49,404 bases of DNA from CAYZEZ01 sp964477295. Lineage in GTDB: Bacteria; Bacteroidota; Bacteroidia; Bacteroidales; SM23-62. Below are positions 1 through 8,401 of this stretch, one piece after another. The position numbers and the translations under genes are program-made. The notes beneath the pieces were generated by a model, which saw nothing but the letters and a program-made list of their open reading frames with translations, had not been told where the DNA came from and did not search any database. The DNA lies in the NCBI GenBank assembly GCA_964477295.1, contig CAYZEZ010000001.1:1-49404 (forward strand), written 5' to 3'. Each line of letters begins with the position of its first letter. The stretch's first letter is position 1.

Positions 1-528
1 GCCCTGTCCACCCAGTGTATAGGCTGCCCTGATAATTATAGGAAATCCAAGATTTTTTGCTGCCTCCACTGCCTCCCTGGAACTTGTTACAGCCTTGCTC
101 CTGGGTGTATGAACATCTATTTCCTTGAGCTTGTTAACGAAATGTTCCCGGTCTTCTGTATTAATGATAGCCTGGATAGGTGTTCCCAAAACTTCAACAT
201 TGTATCTGTTCAGCACACCCAGCTGGAAAAGTTCTATCCCACACTTCAGGGCTGTCTGGCCTCCGAATGACAACAAAATTCCGTCCGGCTTTTCCTTCTT
301 GATAACCTGTTCCACGAAATATGGCGTAACAGGCAGAAAGTAGATCTTATCTGCAATTTTTTCTGATGTCTGTACAGTGGCAATGTTTGGATTAATCAAT
401 ACGGTCTTAACATTTTCCTCCTTCAGGGCTTTCAGGGCCTGTGATCCCGAATAATCAAATTCACCGGCCTCTCCAATTTTCAGGGCGCCTGATCCAAGCA
501 CAATAACCTTACTGATGTTTTCTTTCAT
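1..528 (-). CDS. carB: Carbamoyl-phosphate synthase large subunit, N-terminal part (truncated by window edge)
   Basis: The large subunit makes carbamoyl phosphate from bicarbonate, ATP and ammonia supplied by CarA, feeding arginine and pyrimidine synthesis in the cytoplasm. The 176 visible codons translate to the conserved N-terminus: MKENISKVIVLGSGALKIG, then GEAGEFDYSGSQA, INPNIATVQTS, a FGGQTALKCG segment and the start of the ATP-grasp fold ending in RAAYTLGGQG at the window edge. The start is the ATG at 526-528, the first in frame. The family is about 1070 residues long, so most of the gene lies to the left. It is divergent from argR and shares a regulatory region with it. carA is about 8 kb away instead of adjacent, which is unusual. 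Confidence 0.96.
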   Translation of the reverse strand, partial: MKENISKVIVLGSGALKIGEAGEFDYSGSQALKALKEENVKTVLINPNIATVQTSEKIADKIYFLPVTPYFVEQVIKKEKPDGILLSFGGQTALKCGIELFQLGVLNRYNVEVLGTPIQAIINTEDREHFVNKLKEIDVHTPRSKAVTSSREAVEAAKNLGFPIIIRAAYTLGGQG

Positions 529-717
529 TCGTTTTAAAAATTTGTGATCATATGATTACTAATAATCATGCTCGTTCATAAGAAGCTAAATAACAATAAT
601 TACGATTAATACAGAGGGGAATGATACCATGATCCAACAGGCTTTGCAGATCCCACCATCGACCAGTATGCATTATTACGGGGTACCTCACGACGCGATA
701 AAAATACAGTTTTTTTG

Positions 718-725
718 CAAATATA
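718..725 (-). promoter_or_regulatory. Candidate -7 element for carB
   Basis: Read on the minus strand this is TATATTTG, a full match to TAnnTTTG. A start site about 7 nt downstream would give carB a leader of roughly 180 nt (529-711). No TTTG -33 element is found at the usual distance of about 19-22 nt. The leader holds a perfect 10-bp palindrome (ATCATATGAT, about 549-558) but no riboswitch or attenuator that I can recognise. Confidence 0.4.
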
Positions 726-741
726 GAAGAAGTTGCTAATA

Positions 742-780
742 AATGCATATATTTGCAATTAGAACGTATAAATATACATT
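742..780 (+). promoter_or_regulatory. Two tandem ARG-box-like operators upstream of argR
   Basis: Two 18-bp sequences at 742-759 and 763-780 each match about 15 of 18 positions of the ArgR operator consensus wnTGAATwwwwATTCAnw, and each is an imperfect palindrome (centred on TGCATATATTTGCA and GTATAAATATAC). They are separated by 3 bp, giving a 21-bp centre-to-centre distance; tandem ARG boxes bound by an ArgR hexamer typically have this spacing. The first overlaps the candidate argR -7 element and the second ends one base before the argR start codon, which fits autorepression of the arg/pro operon and possibly of divergent carB. The spacing and matches are seen; ArgR binding is inferred. Confidence 0.6.
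748..755 (+). promoter_or_regulatory. Candidate -7 element for the argR operon
   Basis: TATATTTG matches TAnnTTTG exactly. The expected start site near 762 gives a leader of about 20 nt before the argR ATG at 782, which supports that start over an upstream ATG at 743. The element lies inside the first ARG-box-like operator, so repressor binding would cover it. The -33 element is not convincing. Confidence 0.45.
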
Positions 781-781
781 C

Positions 782-1255
782 ATGAAATCAAAAACTCAGC
801 GATTACTGGTTATACGAAAGATCATCGAAGGCGAAAAGATCACAAGCCAGGAAATGTTACTGGAAAAACTCGCTGATAAAGGTCATGTCGTTACTCAGGC
901 TACCTTATCACGCGACCTGAAATTCCTAAGAGTAGGAAAGGTTCCGGATCGCAGAGGGTATGTTTACAGGTTGGCCGAGGGCGAGACAGGGCCACTCAAC
1001 GGGAATAACACCATTCTATACCCTTTAAATGGTTTTATATCTATTGAATTTGCACATCACCTGGGTGTGATCAGGACCATGCCCGGATCGGCTAACAGCA
1101 TTGCATACCAGATTGATCACATGGAGGCTTTTGAGATTTTAGGTACAGTGGCAGGAGATGATACCATTTTAATCATTCCCCGAGAAGATGTGACTAAAGA
1201 AGATGTTATAAATGTATTGGTTCAAATAATACCGCAGATAGCAGAAACAGTATAA
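782..1255 (+). CDS. argR: Arginine repressor ArgR
   Basis: Arginine-responsive hexameric DNA-binding regulator, 157 aa as called here (family about 150-170). The N-terminal winged helix carries the recognition-helix motif SRDLKF (residues 43-48). The C-terminal arginine-binding/oligomerisation domain has TMPGSAN (99-105) and GTVAGDDTI (121-129), which includes the conserved aspartate pair that contacts arginine. The start at 782 is chosen over 743 because the family begins close to this methionine (MKSKTQRLL) and the tandem operators and -7 element occupy 742-780. It is the first gene of an eight-gene operon and is followed after 3 bp by the GNAT gene. Autoregulation is likely from the operator position. 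Confidence 0.95.
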   Translation: MKSKTQRLLVIRKIIEGEKITSQEMLLEKLADKGHVVTQATLSRDLKFLRVGKVPDRRGYVYRLAEGETGPLNGNNTILYPLNGFISIEFAHHLGVIRTMPGSANSIAYQIDHMEAFEILGTVAGDDTILIIPREDVTKEDVINVLVQIIPQIAETV

Positions 1256-1258
1256 ATC

Positions 1259-1897
1259 ATGGATAAATTTAATATTGCAATTGCAACGGAAAAACATTTG
1301 GAATTTGTTCCTTTCATTGAAGAAGCTATCATCATAGCTTCAAAGGTGAAAGGTACAGGGATAGCTAAACGTTCTAAAGAGTATATTACAGATAAGATTA
1401 TTAAGGGCAAAGCCGTTATAGCGGTTCATGAGGATGGATGCTTTGCTGGATTTTGCTACATAGAAACCTGGGGACATGAGAAATTCGTGGCTAACTCCGG
1501 ATTAATCGTAGTTGAGAAATACAGGGGCAGAAAGCTGGCCTATCAGATCAAGAGTGAAGCCTTCAGGTTATCGAGAAAATTATACCCATCGGCCAAAATA
1601 TTCGGTCTGACCACCAGCCTGGCTGTCATGAAAATAAATTCGTCGCTTGGTTACCAACCGGTTACGTTTTCCTTGTTAACCGATGACGATGAATTCTGGA
1701 AGGGATGCCAGACCTGTTCCTATTATGATATACTGTTTCGGACTAACCGGAGCTTGTGTCTTTGCACAGGTATGTTATACGATCCTTCTGCTGAGGGAAA
1801 GGGAAAAAACAGCATTGCCTCAAAGAAACGAAATGGTAAAAAAGCAATTAAGGAAAAGAAAGGATTGACCAAAGATTTGATATCAAAAAAGAAATAG
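1259..1897 (+). CDS. GNAT-family N-acyltransferase of the arginine cluster
   Basis: A 212-aa GCN5-type acyltransferase. The CoA-binding core is visible around SGLIVVEKYRGRKLAYQI (a V..xxRGxxLA version of the pyrophosphate loop, about residues 80-97), followed by FGLTTSLAVMKINSSLGY and the domain end. The last 35 residues form a lysine-rich tail (KKRNGKKAIKEKK...KKK) of unknown role. In Bacteroidetes arginine clusters a gene of this family sits between argR and argG and is thought to perform the first step, N-acylation of glutamate (acetyl or succinyl). That role is inferred from context and is not proved by the sequence. The gene starts 3 bp after argR and precedes argG by 24 bp. No separate argA or argJ is present. 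Confidence 0.85.
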   Translation: MDKFNIAIATEKHLEFVPFIEEAIIIASKVKGTGIAKRSKEYITDKIIKGKAVIAVHEDGCFAGFCYIETWGHEKFVANSGLIVVEKYRGRKLAYQIKSEAFRLSRKLYPSAKIFGLTTSLAVMKINSSLGYQPVTFSLLTDDDEFWKGCQTCSYYDILFRTNRSLCLCTGMLYDPSAEGKGKNSIASKKRNGKKAIKEKKGLTKDLISKKK

Positions 1898-1921
1898 CAT
1901 TTAACAAATAAATCAATAATA

Positions 1922-3106
1922 ATGAAAGAGAAAATAGTACTGGCATTCAGCGGGGGACTGGATACTTCTTTTTGCGTAAAATACCTGTCCCTGGAGAAAA
2001 ACTTCGAGGTACACAGTGTTTTTGTCAATACAGGTAGTTTTTCAGACAAGCAGGAGAAGGAGATCGAAAAGAAGGCATATTCCCTCGGTGTTGCAATGCA
2101 TAAGGCCATTGATGTTTCGGATGCCTATTACAACCGCTGCATCCGGTACCTGATTTTTGGAAATATGCTGAGGAACAAGACATACCCTATGTCGGTAAGT
2201 TCTGAGCGGACCTTCCAGGCCATGGCTGTTGCCGAATACGCTTCACAAAATGGGATCGGATACATTGCCCATGGCAGCACAGGGGCAGGCAACGACCAGG
2301 TAAGGTTCGAACTGATTTTTAATATTGTAGTCCCGGACATACAGGTTCTGGCACCCATCAGGGATCTGCAATTGTCGAGGGAGGAGGAAATAGAATACCT
2401 GAAGAAATCAGGGGTCAGTGAATCTTTCGCACAATATGAATACAGCATTAACCAGGGACTCTGGGGTACATCTGTTGGAGGGAAAGAGACATTGACTTCA
2501 AACCAGGGATTACCGGATAAAGCATTTCCCGGACAGAAAGAGATTGATGAAAGCCTTCAGATTGAGCTTGAATTTTCAAAAGGGGAGCTGGTTGGTGGTG
2601 TGGAGACCATTAAAAACATCGGGAAGCTGGGATCGTCGTTTGCCATTGGCAGGGGAATTCATGTGGGTGAAACAATCATTGGCATCAAAGGAAGAGTTGG
2701 TTTTGAAGCAGCCGCGCCCATGATCATAATCCAGGCTCACCAGGTGCTGGAAAAACATGTCCTGAGCAAATGGCAGATTTACTGGAAAGACCAGTTATCG
2801 GAATGGTATGGTATGATGCTGCACGAAGGACAGTACCTCGATCCTGTTATGCGCAATATTGAGGGATTCCTTGAGCATAGCCAGAAAACAGTGAACGGTA
2901 AAGTATTCGTGAAGTTGCGGCCATATACTTTCAGTATTGAAGGAGTATCATCCGATCAGGACCTGATGCAGGCTTCGAAAAGCAAATACGGTGAGATGGT
3001 TAATGGCTGGTCAGGAGAGGATGTAAAAGGATTTACCAGGATCCTGAGCAACCCCATGAAGATCTATTATTCCGTTAATGATAAACCTGTTGTCACACAA
3101 AAATAA
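1922..3106 (+). CDS. argG: Argininosuccinate synthase
   Basis: Joins citrulline and aspartate using ATP to give argininosuccinate, the penultimate step of arginine synthesis. The 394-aa length is normal. The N-type ATP pyrophosphatase P-loop SGGLDTS is at residues 10-16; the conserved SSERTFQAMAVAEYA and AHGSTGAGNDQVRFE segments (about 95-130) bind ATP and citrulline/aspartate. The enzyme acts with argH, three genes downstream. The ATG at 1922 follows an A/T-rich stretch without a clear Shine-Dalgarno site, as is usual in this phylum. proC follows after 8 bp. Confidence 0.97.
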   Translation: MKEKIVLAFSGGLDTSFCVKYLSLEKNFEVHSVFVNTGSFSDKQEKEIEKKAYSLGVAMHKAIDVSDAYYNRCIRYLIFGNMLRNKTYPMSVSSERTFQAMAVAEYASQNGIGYIAHGSTGAGNDQVRFELIFNIVVPDIQVLAPIRDLQLSREEEIEYLKKSGVSESFAQYEYSINQGLWGTSVGGKETLTSNQGLPDKAFPGQKEIDESLQIELEFSKGELVGGVETIKNIGKLGSSFAIGRGIHVGETIIGIKGRVGFEAAAPMIIIQAHQVLEKHVLSKWQIYWKDQLSEWYGMMLHEGQYLDPVMRNIEGFLEHSQKTVNGKVFVKLRPYTFSIEGVSSDQDLMQASKSKYGEMVNGWSGEDVKGFTRILSNPMKIYYSVNDKPVVTQK

Positions 3107-3114
3107 TTGGAATA

Positions 3115-3912
3115 ATGAACAAAATAGCAATTCTGGGAGGCGGAAATATTGGCAGGGCCATAGCGAAGGGCCTTCTAAAATCGGGACAGGTTGATCCCGG
3201 TAATATTACCATTACAAGGAGGCGAAAGGATTTTCTTCAGGACCTTGATGAGCTGGGAATAAAAACGAACAATACCAATGTAGAAGCAGTTTTGAAGAGC
3301 GAGGTATTGTTACTGGCGGTAAGACCAAAACAGTTGCCAGGTTTACTGGCTGAGATAAAGTCATCGATCGACCCGGAGAAACACATCATCGGATCGATCG
3401 TAACAGCGTATTCCATTGAGGATATCGTGAATGGAATCGGCGTAAACCTCCCGGTAATACAGGTAATGCCAAATACAGCAATTGCTATTGGCGAATCAAT
3501 GACCTGTCTTGCAGCAAAAGAAGAATTTTGCGAACAACTGGAAATAGTCGAATCAATTTTTAAAATGTTGGGAAGCACACTGGTCATAAGCGAATCTCTG
3601 ATATCTGCTGCAACGATACTGGGAGCCTGCGGGATTGCATTTTTCCTTAGGGCTATCAGGGCGGCATCACAGGGGGGCATACAGGTAGGATTTCATGCCG
3701 AAGAAGCCCAGTTAATTGCTGCCCAGGTGGCAAGAGGTGCTGCATCGCTGTTGCTGGAAACGGGAAACCACCCTGAAGATGAGATTGATAAGGTCACAAC
3801 GCCCCGTGGATGCACAATAGCAGGTTTAAATGAGATGGAACACAATGGATTAAGTTCAGCCCTGATCAAAGGAATAGTTAAATCGTATGATGAGATCGAA
3901 CAGCTGAAATGA
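3115..3912 (+). CDS. proC: Pyrroline-5-carboxylate reductase
   Basis: Last enzyme of proline synthesis, reducing pyrroline-5-carboxylate to proline with NAD(P)H. The protein has 265 aa, a normal length. The Rossmann motif AILGGGNIGRAIAKGL is at residues 4-19, LLLAVRPKQLPGLL is a typical mid-domain segment, and the C-terminal signature TTPRGCTIAGLNEME lies near residues 223-237. Its position inside the arginine operon is common in Bacteroidetes arg clusters. It overlaps the next gene by 4 bp (ATGA), implying translational coupling. With proB and proA at the operon end the complete glutamate-to-proline pathway is encoded here. Confidence 0.96.
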   Translation: MNKIAILGGGNIGRAIAKGLLKSGQVDPGNITITRRRKDFLQDLDELGIKTNNTNVEAVLKSEVLLLAVRPKQLPGLLAEIKSSIDPEKHIIGSIVTAYSIEDIVNGIGVNLPVIQVMPNTAIAIGESMTCLAAKEEFCEQLEIVESIFKMLGSTLVISESLISAATILGACGIAFFLRAIRAASQGGIQVGFHAEEAQLIAAQVARGAASLLLETGNHPEDEIDKVTTPRGCTIAGLNEMEHNGLSSALIKGIVKSYDEIEQLK

Positions 3913-5006
3913 ATAAAACCCGGGCACAAAATATAGCCATACAGACGCTCAAAGAGCTGATACGGATACCATCTGTTAGCGGAAATGAGGAAGGAGCAGC
4001 AGATTGTATTCAGGAGGTTCTGAAACGCCATGGATTTTCAGTAAATCGGAAGATCCATAATGTATGGTCCGTTTTGCACCGTTCGGATAAGCTGCCAACT
4101 ATTTTACTTAACTCGCACATCGATACCGTCCCTCCCGGGGATGGCTGGACAAAAGATCCGTTTGATCCGCTGGATGAGGGGGGTAAGATCAGTGGTTTGG
4201 GCAGCAACGATGCCGGGGCTTCAGTGGTCTCCCTGCTGGCAGTATTTATTTTATTGTCTCAGGAAAAACAACTACCGTTCAACATTATTTATTCAGCAAG
4301 TGCCGAGGAGGAAATTTCAGGCAGGAACGGCATAGAGTCGATACTGACAGAAATTGAACCTGTCGACCTGGGTATCGTTGGTGAGCCAACTGCCATGAAG
4401 ATGGCCATTGCCGAAAAGGGTTTACTGGTGCTTGATTGTGAGGCTCACGGGACAGCCGGTCATGCGTCAAGGGATACCGGGAAAAATGCAATATACCTTG
4501 CCATGGACGACATCAACCGGATAAGAAATTACAGGTTCAGTAAAAAATCAAAAATTACCGGTGAGGTAACTATGCAGGTAACTCAAATCGATGGCGGCAT
4601 CAGGCACAATATTATCCCCGGTAAATGCTCATTTGTTGTGGATATAAGGACCAATGATCAATATACAAACGATGAGGTACTCGAGATCGTACAGCAAAAC
4701 CTGACAAGTACGGTTGTGGCGCGATCAACCAGGTTAAATGCTTCTGGAATTGCACCTGCTCACCCGATCGTTGAAGCAGCCGGCATGCTCAATATTGAAT
4801 GTACAGGTTCAGATACTCTTTCTGACCAGGCACTGATGCCTTTCCCGACTGTAAAAATGGGACCAGGCTCTTCAGCCAGGTCACACACAGCTGATGAGTT
4901 TGTGGAAAAACCGGAAATCATCACCGGGATTGACACTTATTTGAACCTGTTGAATAAATATGCAGAGTTAATCATTCATAAAGGAATATATGAAGACGTG
5001 GGATAA
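3909..5006 (+). CDS. argE: M20-family N-acyl-ornithine deacylase (ArgE-like)
   Basis: Zinc-dependent deacylase expected to remove the N-acetyl or N-succinyl group from the acylated ornithine or citrulline intermediate. The 365-aa protein has the M20 layout: LLNSHIDTVPP with the first metal histidine and catalytic aspartate, GSNDAG with the bridging aspartate, SAEEE with the catalytic glutamate, GEPT, a lid domain (SRDTGKNAIY), and the C-terminal metal histidine in RSHTADEF. It is in the arginine operon between proC (4-bp overlap) and argH (17-bp overlap). Whether the substrate is N-acetylornithine, N-succinylornithine or the citrulline derivative cannot be decided, because the transcarbamylase gene is not in the window. 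Confidence 0.9.
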   Translation: MNKTRAQNIAIQTLKELIRIPSVSGNEEGAADCIQEVLKRHGFSVNRKIHNVWSVLHRSDKLPTILLNSHIDTVPPGDGWTKDPFDPLDEGGKISGLGSNDAGASVVSLLAVFILLSQEKQLPFNIIYSASAEEEISGRNGIESILTEIEPVDLGIVGEPTAMKMAIAEKGLLVLDCEAHGTAGHASRDTGKNAIYLAMDDINRIRNYRFSKKSKITGEVTMQVTQIDGGIRHNIIPGKCSFVVDIRTNDQYTNDEVLEIVQQNLTSTVVARSTRLNASGIAPAHPIVEAAGMLNIECTGSDTLSDQALMPFPTVKMGPGSSARSHTADEFVEKPEIITGIDTYLNLLNKYAELIIHKGIYEDVG

Positions 5007-6324
5007 GGGATATAAACTGGATGAAATGGTTGAAAAATTCACTGTTGGCAGTGACCGTTCAACTGACATGGCGTTGGCTCCCTACGACATCCTGGGAAGC
5101 ATTGCACATGCCCTTATGCTGGGCTCTGTCGGTATTTTGAATAAAAATGAAACCAAACAGCTTACGGGTGAATTAAAAAACCTGTACCGGATCATCCAGT
5201 CGGGTGAATTTCAAATTGAACCGGATGTGGAGGATATCCACAGCCAGGTTGAAAAACACCTGATTGAAAAATTGGGGGACCTGGGTAAGAAAATACATAC
5301 CGGGAGATCAAGAAACGACCAGGTACTGGTTGACCTGCATTTATTTATCCGCGATAAGTTAGCCCTGGTTGTCAGGGAAACAGTTGAACTTGCAAAAGTA
5401 CTTATAGGGATGAGTAACCTGCACAAAGAGGTGCTTTTGCCGGGATATACCCATTACCAGGTAGCCATGCCGGCATCCTTTGGATTATGGTTTGCCAGCT
5501 TTGCAGAAAGCCTGGCCGATGATCTTCTGTCTTGCCAGGCTGCATATACGATGTCGGATCAGAATCCTCTTGGATCAGGAGCAGGGTTTGGCTCCTCTTT
5601 TCCCTTAGACAGAAAAATGACAACCCGGCTTCTTGGATTCAGAAACATGCGATACAATGCGATGCATGCCATGAGATCGCGGGGTAAGCTGGAGCAGTTT
5701 ACAGCTCAGGCTATGGCATCGGTTAGTGATACTTTAAGCAAACTGGCATCTGATGTGTGTTTGTATGCGGGACAAGATTTTGGATTTATTGAGTTGCCCG
5801 ATGAATATACTACAGGATCAAGCATAATGCCCCATAAGAAAAATCCCGACCTGTTTGAAATGATCAGGGGATATTGTAACCGGTTACGCGCGTTGCCGAA
5901 TGAAATAGCTATGATTTCTTCAAACCTTCATACAGGCTATCACAGGGAATTTCAATTGTTGAAGGAACCTTTATTTGAAGGATTTGAAGTACTGCTTAAT
6001 TGCATAAGAATTCTTAATAAAGTAATGCCCGGGCTGGGGATTAATTCTGTTGACCTGAAGCAGGAAAAATACAGGTACCTTTTCAGCGTGGAAGAAGTTA
6101 GCAGGCATGTCGGGAATGGCCTGCCCTTCAGGGAAGCATACCAGAGAATTGCCAGGGATATCGAAAGCGGCGCCTATTCCCCGAATCAGGACCTGCAGCA
6201 TACTCATGAAGGAAGCATAGGGAATTTGTGCAACGATGAGGTTGTAAACAAAATAGATGAACGCCTGCATGATTTTAATTTCGAAACGGGAAGCAAGGCG
6301 TTGCAGGAATTATTAGATGGATAA
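4990..6324 (+). CDS. argH: Argininosuccinate lyase
   Basis: Splits argininosuccinate into arginine and fumarate, the last step of arginine synthesis. The protein has 444 aa; the family is about 440-470. It shows HTGRSRNDQ near residue 97, the HYQ segment, and the fumarase/aspartase superfamily signature GSSIMPHKKNPD near residue 277 with its catalytic serine. The start at 4990 overlaps the end of the deacylase gene by 17 bp and gives the expected N-terminus with WDKGYKLDEMVEKFTVGSD. It also overlaps proB by 8 bp, indicating tight translational coupling through the operon. Confidence 0.96.
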   Translation: MKTWDKGYKLDEMVEKFTVGSDRSTDMALAPYDILGSIAHALMLGSVGILNKNETKQLTGELKNLYRIIQSGEFQIEPDVEDIHSQVEKHLIEKLGDLGKKIHTGRSRNDQVLVDLHLFIRDKLALVVRETVELAKVLIGMSNLHKEVLLPGYTHYQVAMPASFGLWFASFAESLADDLLSCQAAYTMSDQNPLGSGAGFGSSFPLDRKMTTRLLGFRNMRYNAMHAMRSRGKLEQFTAQAMASVSDTLSKLASDVCLYAGQDFGFIELPDEYTTGSSIMPHKKNPDLFEMIRGYCNRLRALPNEIAMISSNLHTGYHREFQLLKEPLFEGFEVLLNCIRILNKVMPGLGINSVDLKQEKYRYLFSVEEVSRHVGNGLPFREAYQRIARDIESGAYSPNQDLQHTHEGSIGNLCNDEVVNKIDERLHDFNFETGSKALQELLDG

Positions 6325-7135
6325 TAAAATGGAGAGCAGAGAGGAAATAGTAAAAATGGATCGTATTGTTGTGAAGGTTGGGACAAGTTCTTTATCCTTC
6401 CCAAATGGAAAAACCAATTATACACGACTTGAACGCCTGGCCATGGTACTTTCTGATCTTCTGAGCGAAGGCAAGGAGGTTATTCTGGTATCCTCAGGTT
6501 CTGTTGGGGTGGGGGCCGGCAGGCTGAAAATGTATGAGCCTCCCACCAGTCTTGTAGCACGCCAGGCAGTGGCTGCCGTTGGACAGGCTGAACTGATCAG
6601 GATATATCAGAAGTTTTTCGATGAGTACAACCAGATGGTTGCACAGGTTCTGTTAACCAGGGATGGTCTTGAAGATGAAACAAGGAAAAGGAACGCCCGA
6701 AATACAATAAATGAATTATTGCGGATGAAAATTATTCCAGTCATCAATGAAAATGATACGGTTTCGACTGCAGAGATCCAATTCGGGGACAATGACAACC
6801 TGTCGGCCAAGGTGGCGATTATGATGGAAGCCGATCTGCTGATCATCATGTCAGACGTGAATGGATTATATTCCGGCGATCCACATACAGATCCCTCCGC
6901 CCAGAGGATATCTGTAGTAGAACAGAGTGACCAGACTATTGATCAGTATATCAATGATTCAACTTCTGCTTTTGGGACAGGCGGAATGGCTACCAAAATA
7001 CAGGCCGTCAGGTTATGTACCTCGCATGGAATAGATGCATGCATAGTGAATGGTGATGATCCGATAAATGTATTCCGCATCATGTGCGGAAAGGATGTGG
7101 GAACCCTGTTCCTGTCGAAAGAGTTAAAACAATAA
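6317..7135 (+). CDS. proB: Glutamate 5-kinase, short form without PUA domain
   Basis: Phosphorylates glutamate to glutamyl-5-phosphate, the first step of proline synthesis. The amino-acid-kinase fold is clear: RIVVKVGTSSL, VSSGSVGVGAGRL, a PVINENDTV substrate loop, FGDNDNLSAKVA and FGTGGMATKIQA. At 272 aa the protein has only the kinase domain and lacks the C-terminal PUA domain of the roughly 370-aa E. coli enzyme; short forms are known in other bacteria. The start overlaps argH by 8 bp; a second ATG at 6329 would remove four residues and is also possible. proA follows after 15 bp. Confidence 0.94.
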   Translation: MDNKMESREEIVKMDRIVVKVGTSSLSFPNGKTNYTRLERLAMVLSDLLSEGKEVILVSSGSVGVGAGRLKMYEPPTSLVARQAVAAVGQAELIRIYQKFFDEYNQMVAQVLLTRDGLEDETRKRNARNTINELLRMKIIPVINENDTVSTAEIQFGDNDNLSAKVAIMMEADLLIIMSDVNGLYSGDPHTDPSAQRISVVEQSDQTIDQYINDSTSAFGTGGMATKIQAVRLCTSHGIDACIVNGDDPINVFRIMCGKDVGTLFLSKELKQ

Positions 7136-7150
7136 AAGCCAATACATATA

Positions 7151-8398
7151 ATGGATGATTTAGCAAAGATGGGCAAGACAGCCCGTGAGGCATCTTTTTT
7201 CCTGGGATCTGTATCATCAGAAATGAAAGATAAGTTGTTGAATGAGGTGGCCGTTGAATTAATGAATAACCAGGACCTGATACTGAAGGAGAATAGGGCA
7301 GATATGGACCAGGCCGGGAAGAATGGTTTAAAGGGAGCCATCATCGACAGGTTGCTGCTGAACGAATCCAGGATATCCGATATGGCGGAAGGTCTCAGGG
7401 GAATTGCCCTGCTGGAAGATCCTGTAGGAGAAGTGATGGAAATGAAAAAACGGCCCAACGGACTGATGATTGGTAAAAAGAGGGTTCCCCTCGGAGTTAT
7501 TGGTATAATTTATGAATCAAGGCCCAATGTCACTGCAGATGTGTTTGGACTGTGTTTAAAAACAGGAAATGCATCCCTGCTCAGGGGAGGGAAAGAAGCC
7601 TTTCGAACCAATAAAGCCATTGCTTTTGTGATTAAACAGGTTATATCAAGGTTAGGTTTTCCTGAAGGCACTTTTCAGCTGGTGGAGGATACAAGTCGCG
7701 AAACAGCAACAAAAATGATGCGGCTCAATGACTACCTTGATATACTTATCCCCAGGGGGGGAGCAGGCCTGATCCAGGCAGTGGTTGAGAACAGCACGGT
7801 ACCGGTAATTGAAACCGGAACGGGTAACTGTCATATCTATATTGATTCCTTTGCAGATAAGGAGATGGCGATAAAAATTACCGTTAATGCCAAAACACAG
7901 CGACCCGGCGTATGTAATGCTGCTGAAACTGTGCTGGTTCATGAATCGGTTGCAGCTGAGGTTATACCTGCCCTGATTAAACAATTGCAGGAAAAGGGTG
8001 TTGAGATAAGGGGAGATGAAGTGGTTAGAAATCTTGTTCCCGGCATAAAACTAGCTTCAGAGGAAGACTGGGATACGGAATACCTTGACCTGATCATAAC
8101 GGCAGGAGTGGTTGGTTCGCTCGAAGATGCCATTTCACATATCAACCAGTATGGTTCCGGCCATTCGGAATGCATTGTCACAGAAAATTATACGCATGCT
8201 CAGAAGTTTCTTTCTGATGTAGATGCTGCAGCAGTATATGTGAACGCTTCAACACGGTTCACCGACGGGTTTGAGTTCGGATACGGGGCTGAGATAGGCA
8301 TCAGCACACAGAAATTACACGCACGGGGACCTATGGGATTGAAAGAATTAACGACCACGAAGTACATTATTTATGGAAATGGGCAGGTGAGAACGTGA
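7151..8398 (+). CDS. proA: Glutamate-5-semialdehyde dehydrogenase (gamma-glutamyl phosphate reductase)
   Basis: Reduces glutamyl-5-phosphate to the semialdehyde with NADPH, linking ProB and ProC. The protein has 415 aa, the usual length. It has PLGVIGIIYESRPNVTADV, SLLRGGKEA, LIPRGGAGLI, ETGTGNCHIY and the catalytic cysteine in RPGVCNAAETVL, with the C-terminal FGYGAEIGISTQKLHARGPMG signature (given here as a 21-residue region around position 370-390 with key residues E, G, I, H, R). It is the last gene of the arg/pro operon and converges on carA 43 bp away; the gap and the carA 3' end contain degenerate heptad repeats. Confidence 0.96.
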   Translation: MDDLAKMGKTAREASFFLGSVSSEMKDKLLNEVAVELMNNQDLILKENRADMDQAGKNGLKGAIIDRLLLNESRISDMAEGLRGIALLEDPVGEVMEMKKRPNGLMIGKKRVPLGVIGIIYESRPNVTADVFGLCLKTGNASLLRGGKEAFRTNKAIAFVIKQVISRLGFPEGTFQLVEDTSRETATKMMRLNDYLDILIPRGGAGLIQAVVENSTVPVIETGTGNCHIYIDSFADKEMAIKITVNAKTQRPGVCNAAETVLVHESVAAEVIPALIKQLQEKGVEIRGDEVVRNLVPGIKLASEEDWDTEYLDLIITAGVVGSLEDAISHINQYGSGHSECIVTENYTHAQKFLSDVDAAAVYVNASTRFTDGFEFGYGAEIGISTQKLHARGPMGLKELTTTKYIIYGNGQVRT

Positions 8399-8401
8399 AT
8401 C

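Larger units (their letters stand above)
715..758. repeat. 11-bp perfect inverted repeat with a -7-like motif in each arm
   Basis: TTGCAAATATA at 715-725 is the exact reverse complement of TATATTTGCAA at 748-758, with a 22-bp centre. Each arm contains TATATTTG on the strand facing outward, matching the Bacteroidetes -7 consensus TAnnTTTG. The layout suits back-to-back promoters for carB (leftward) and argR (rightward), or a dimeric regulator site. Confidence 0.6.

Noticed and set aside
566..748. Short minus-strand frame in the carB leader as a leader peptide
   Set aside because: There is no run of arginine or other regulatory codons, it starts upstream of the predicted carB transcript start, and no attenuator hairpins are visible.
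6943..7458. A 171-residue minus-strand frame across proB and proA
   Set aside because: It is antisense to two firmly identified genes and has no domain; it reflects codon bias of the true strand.
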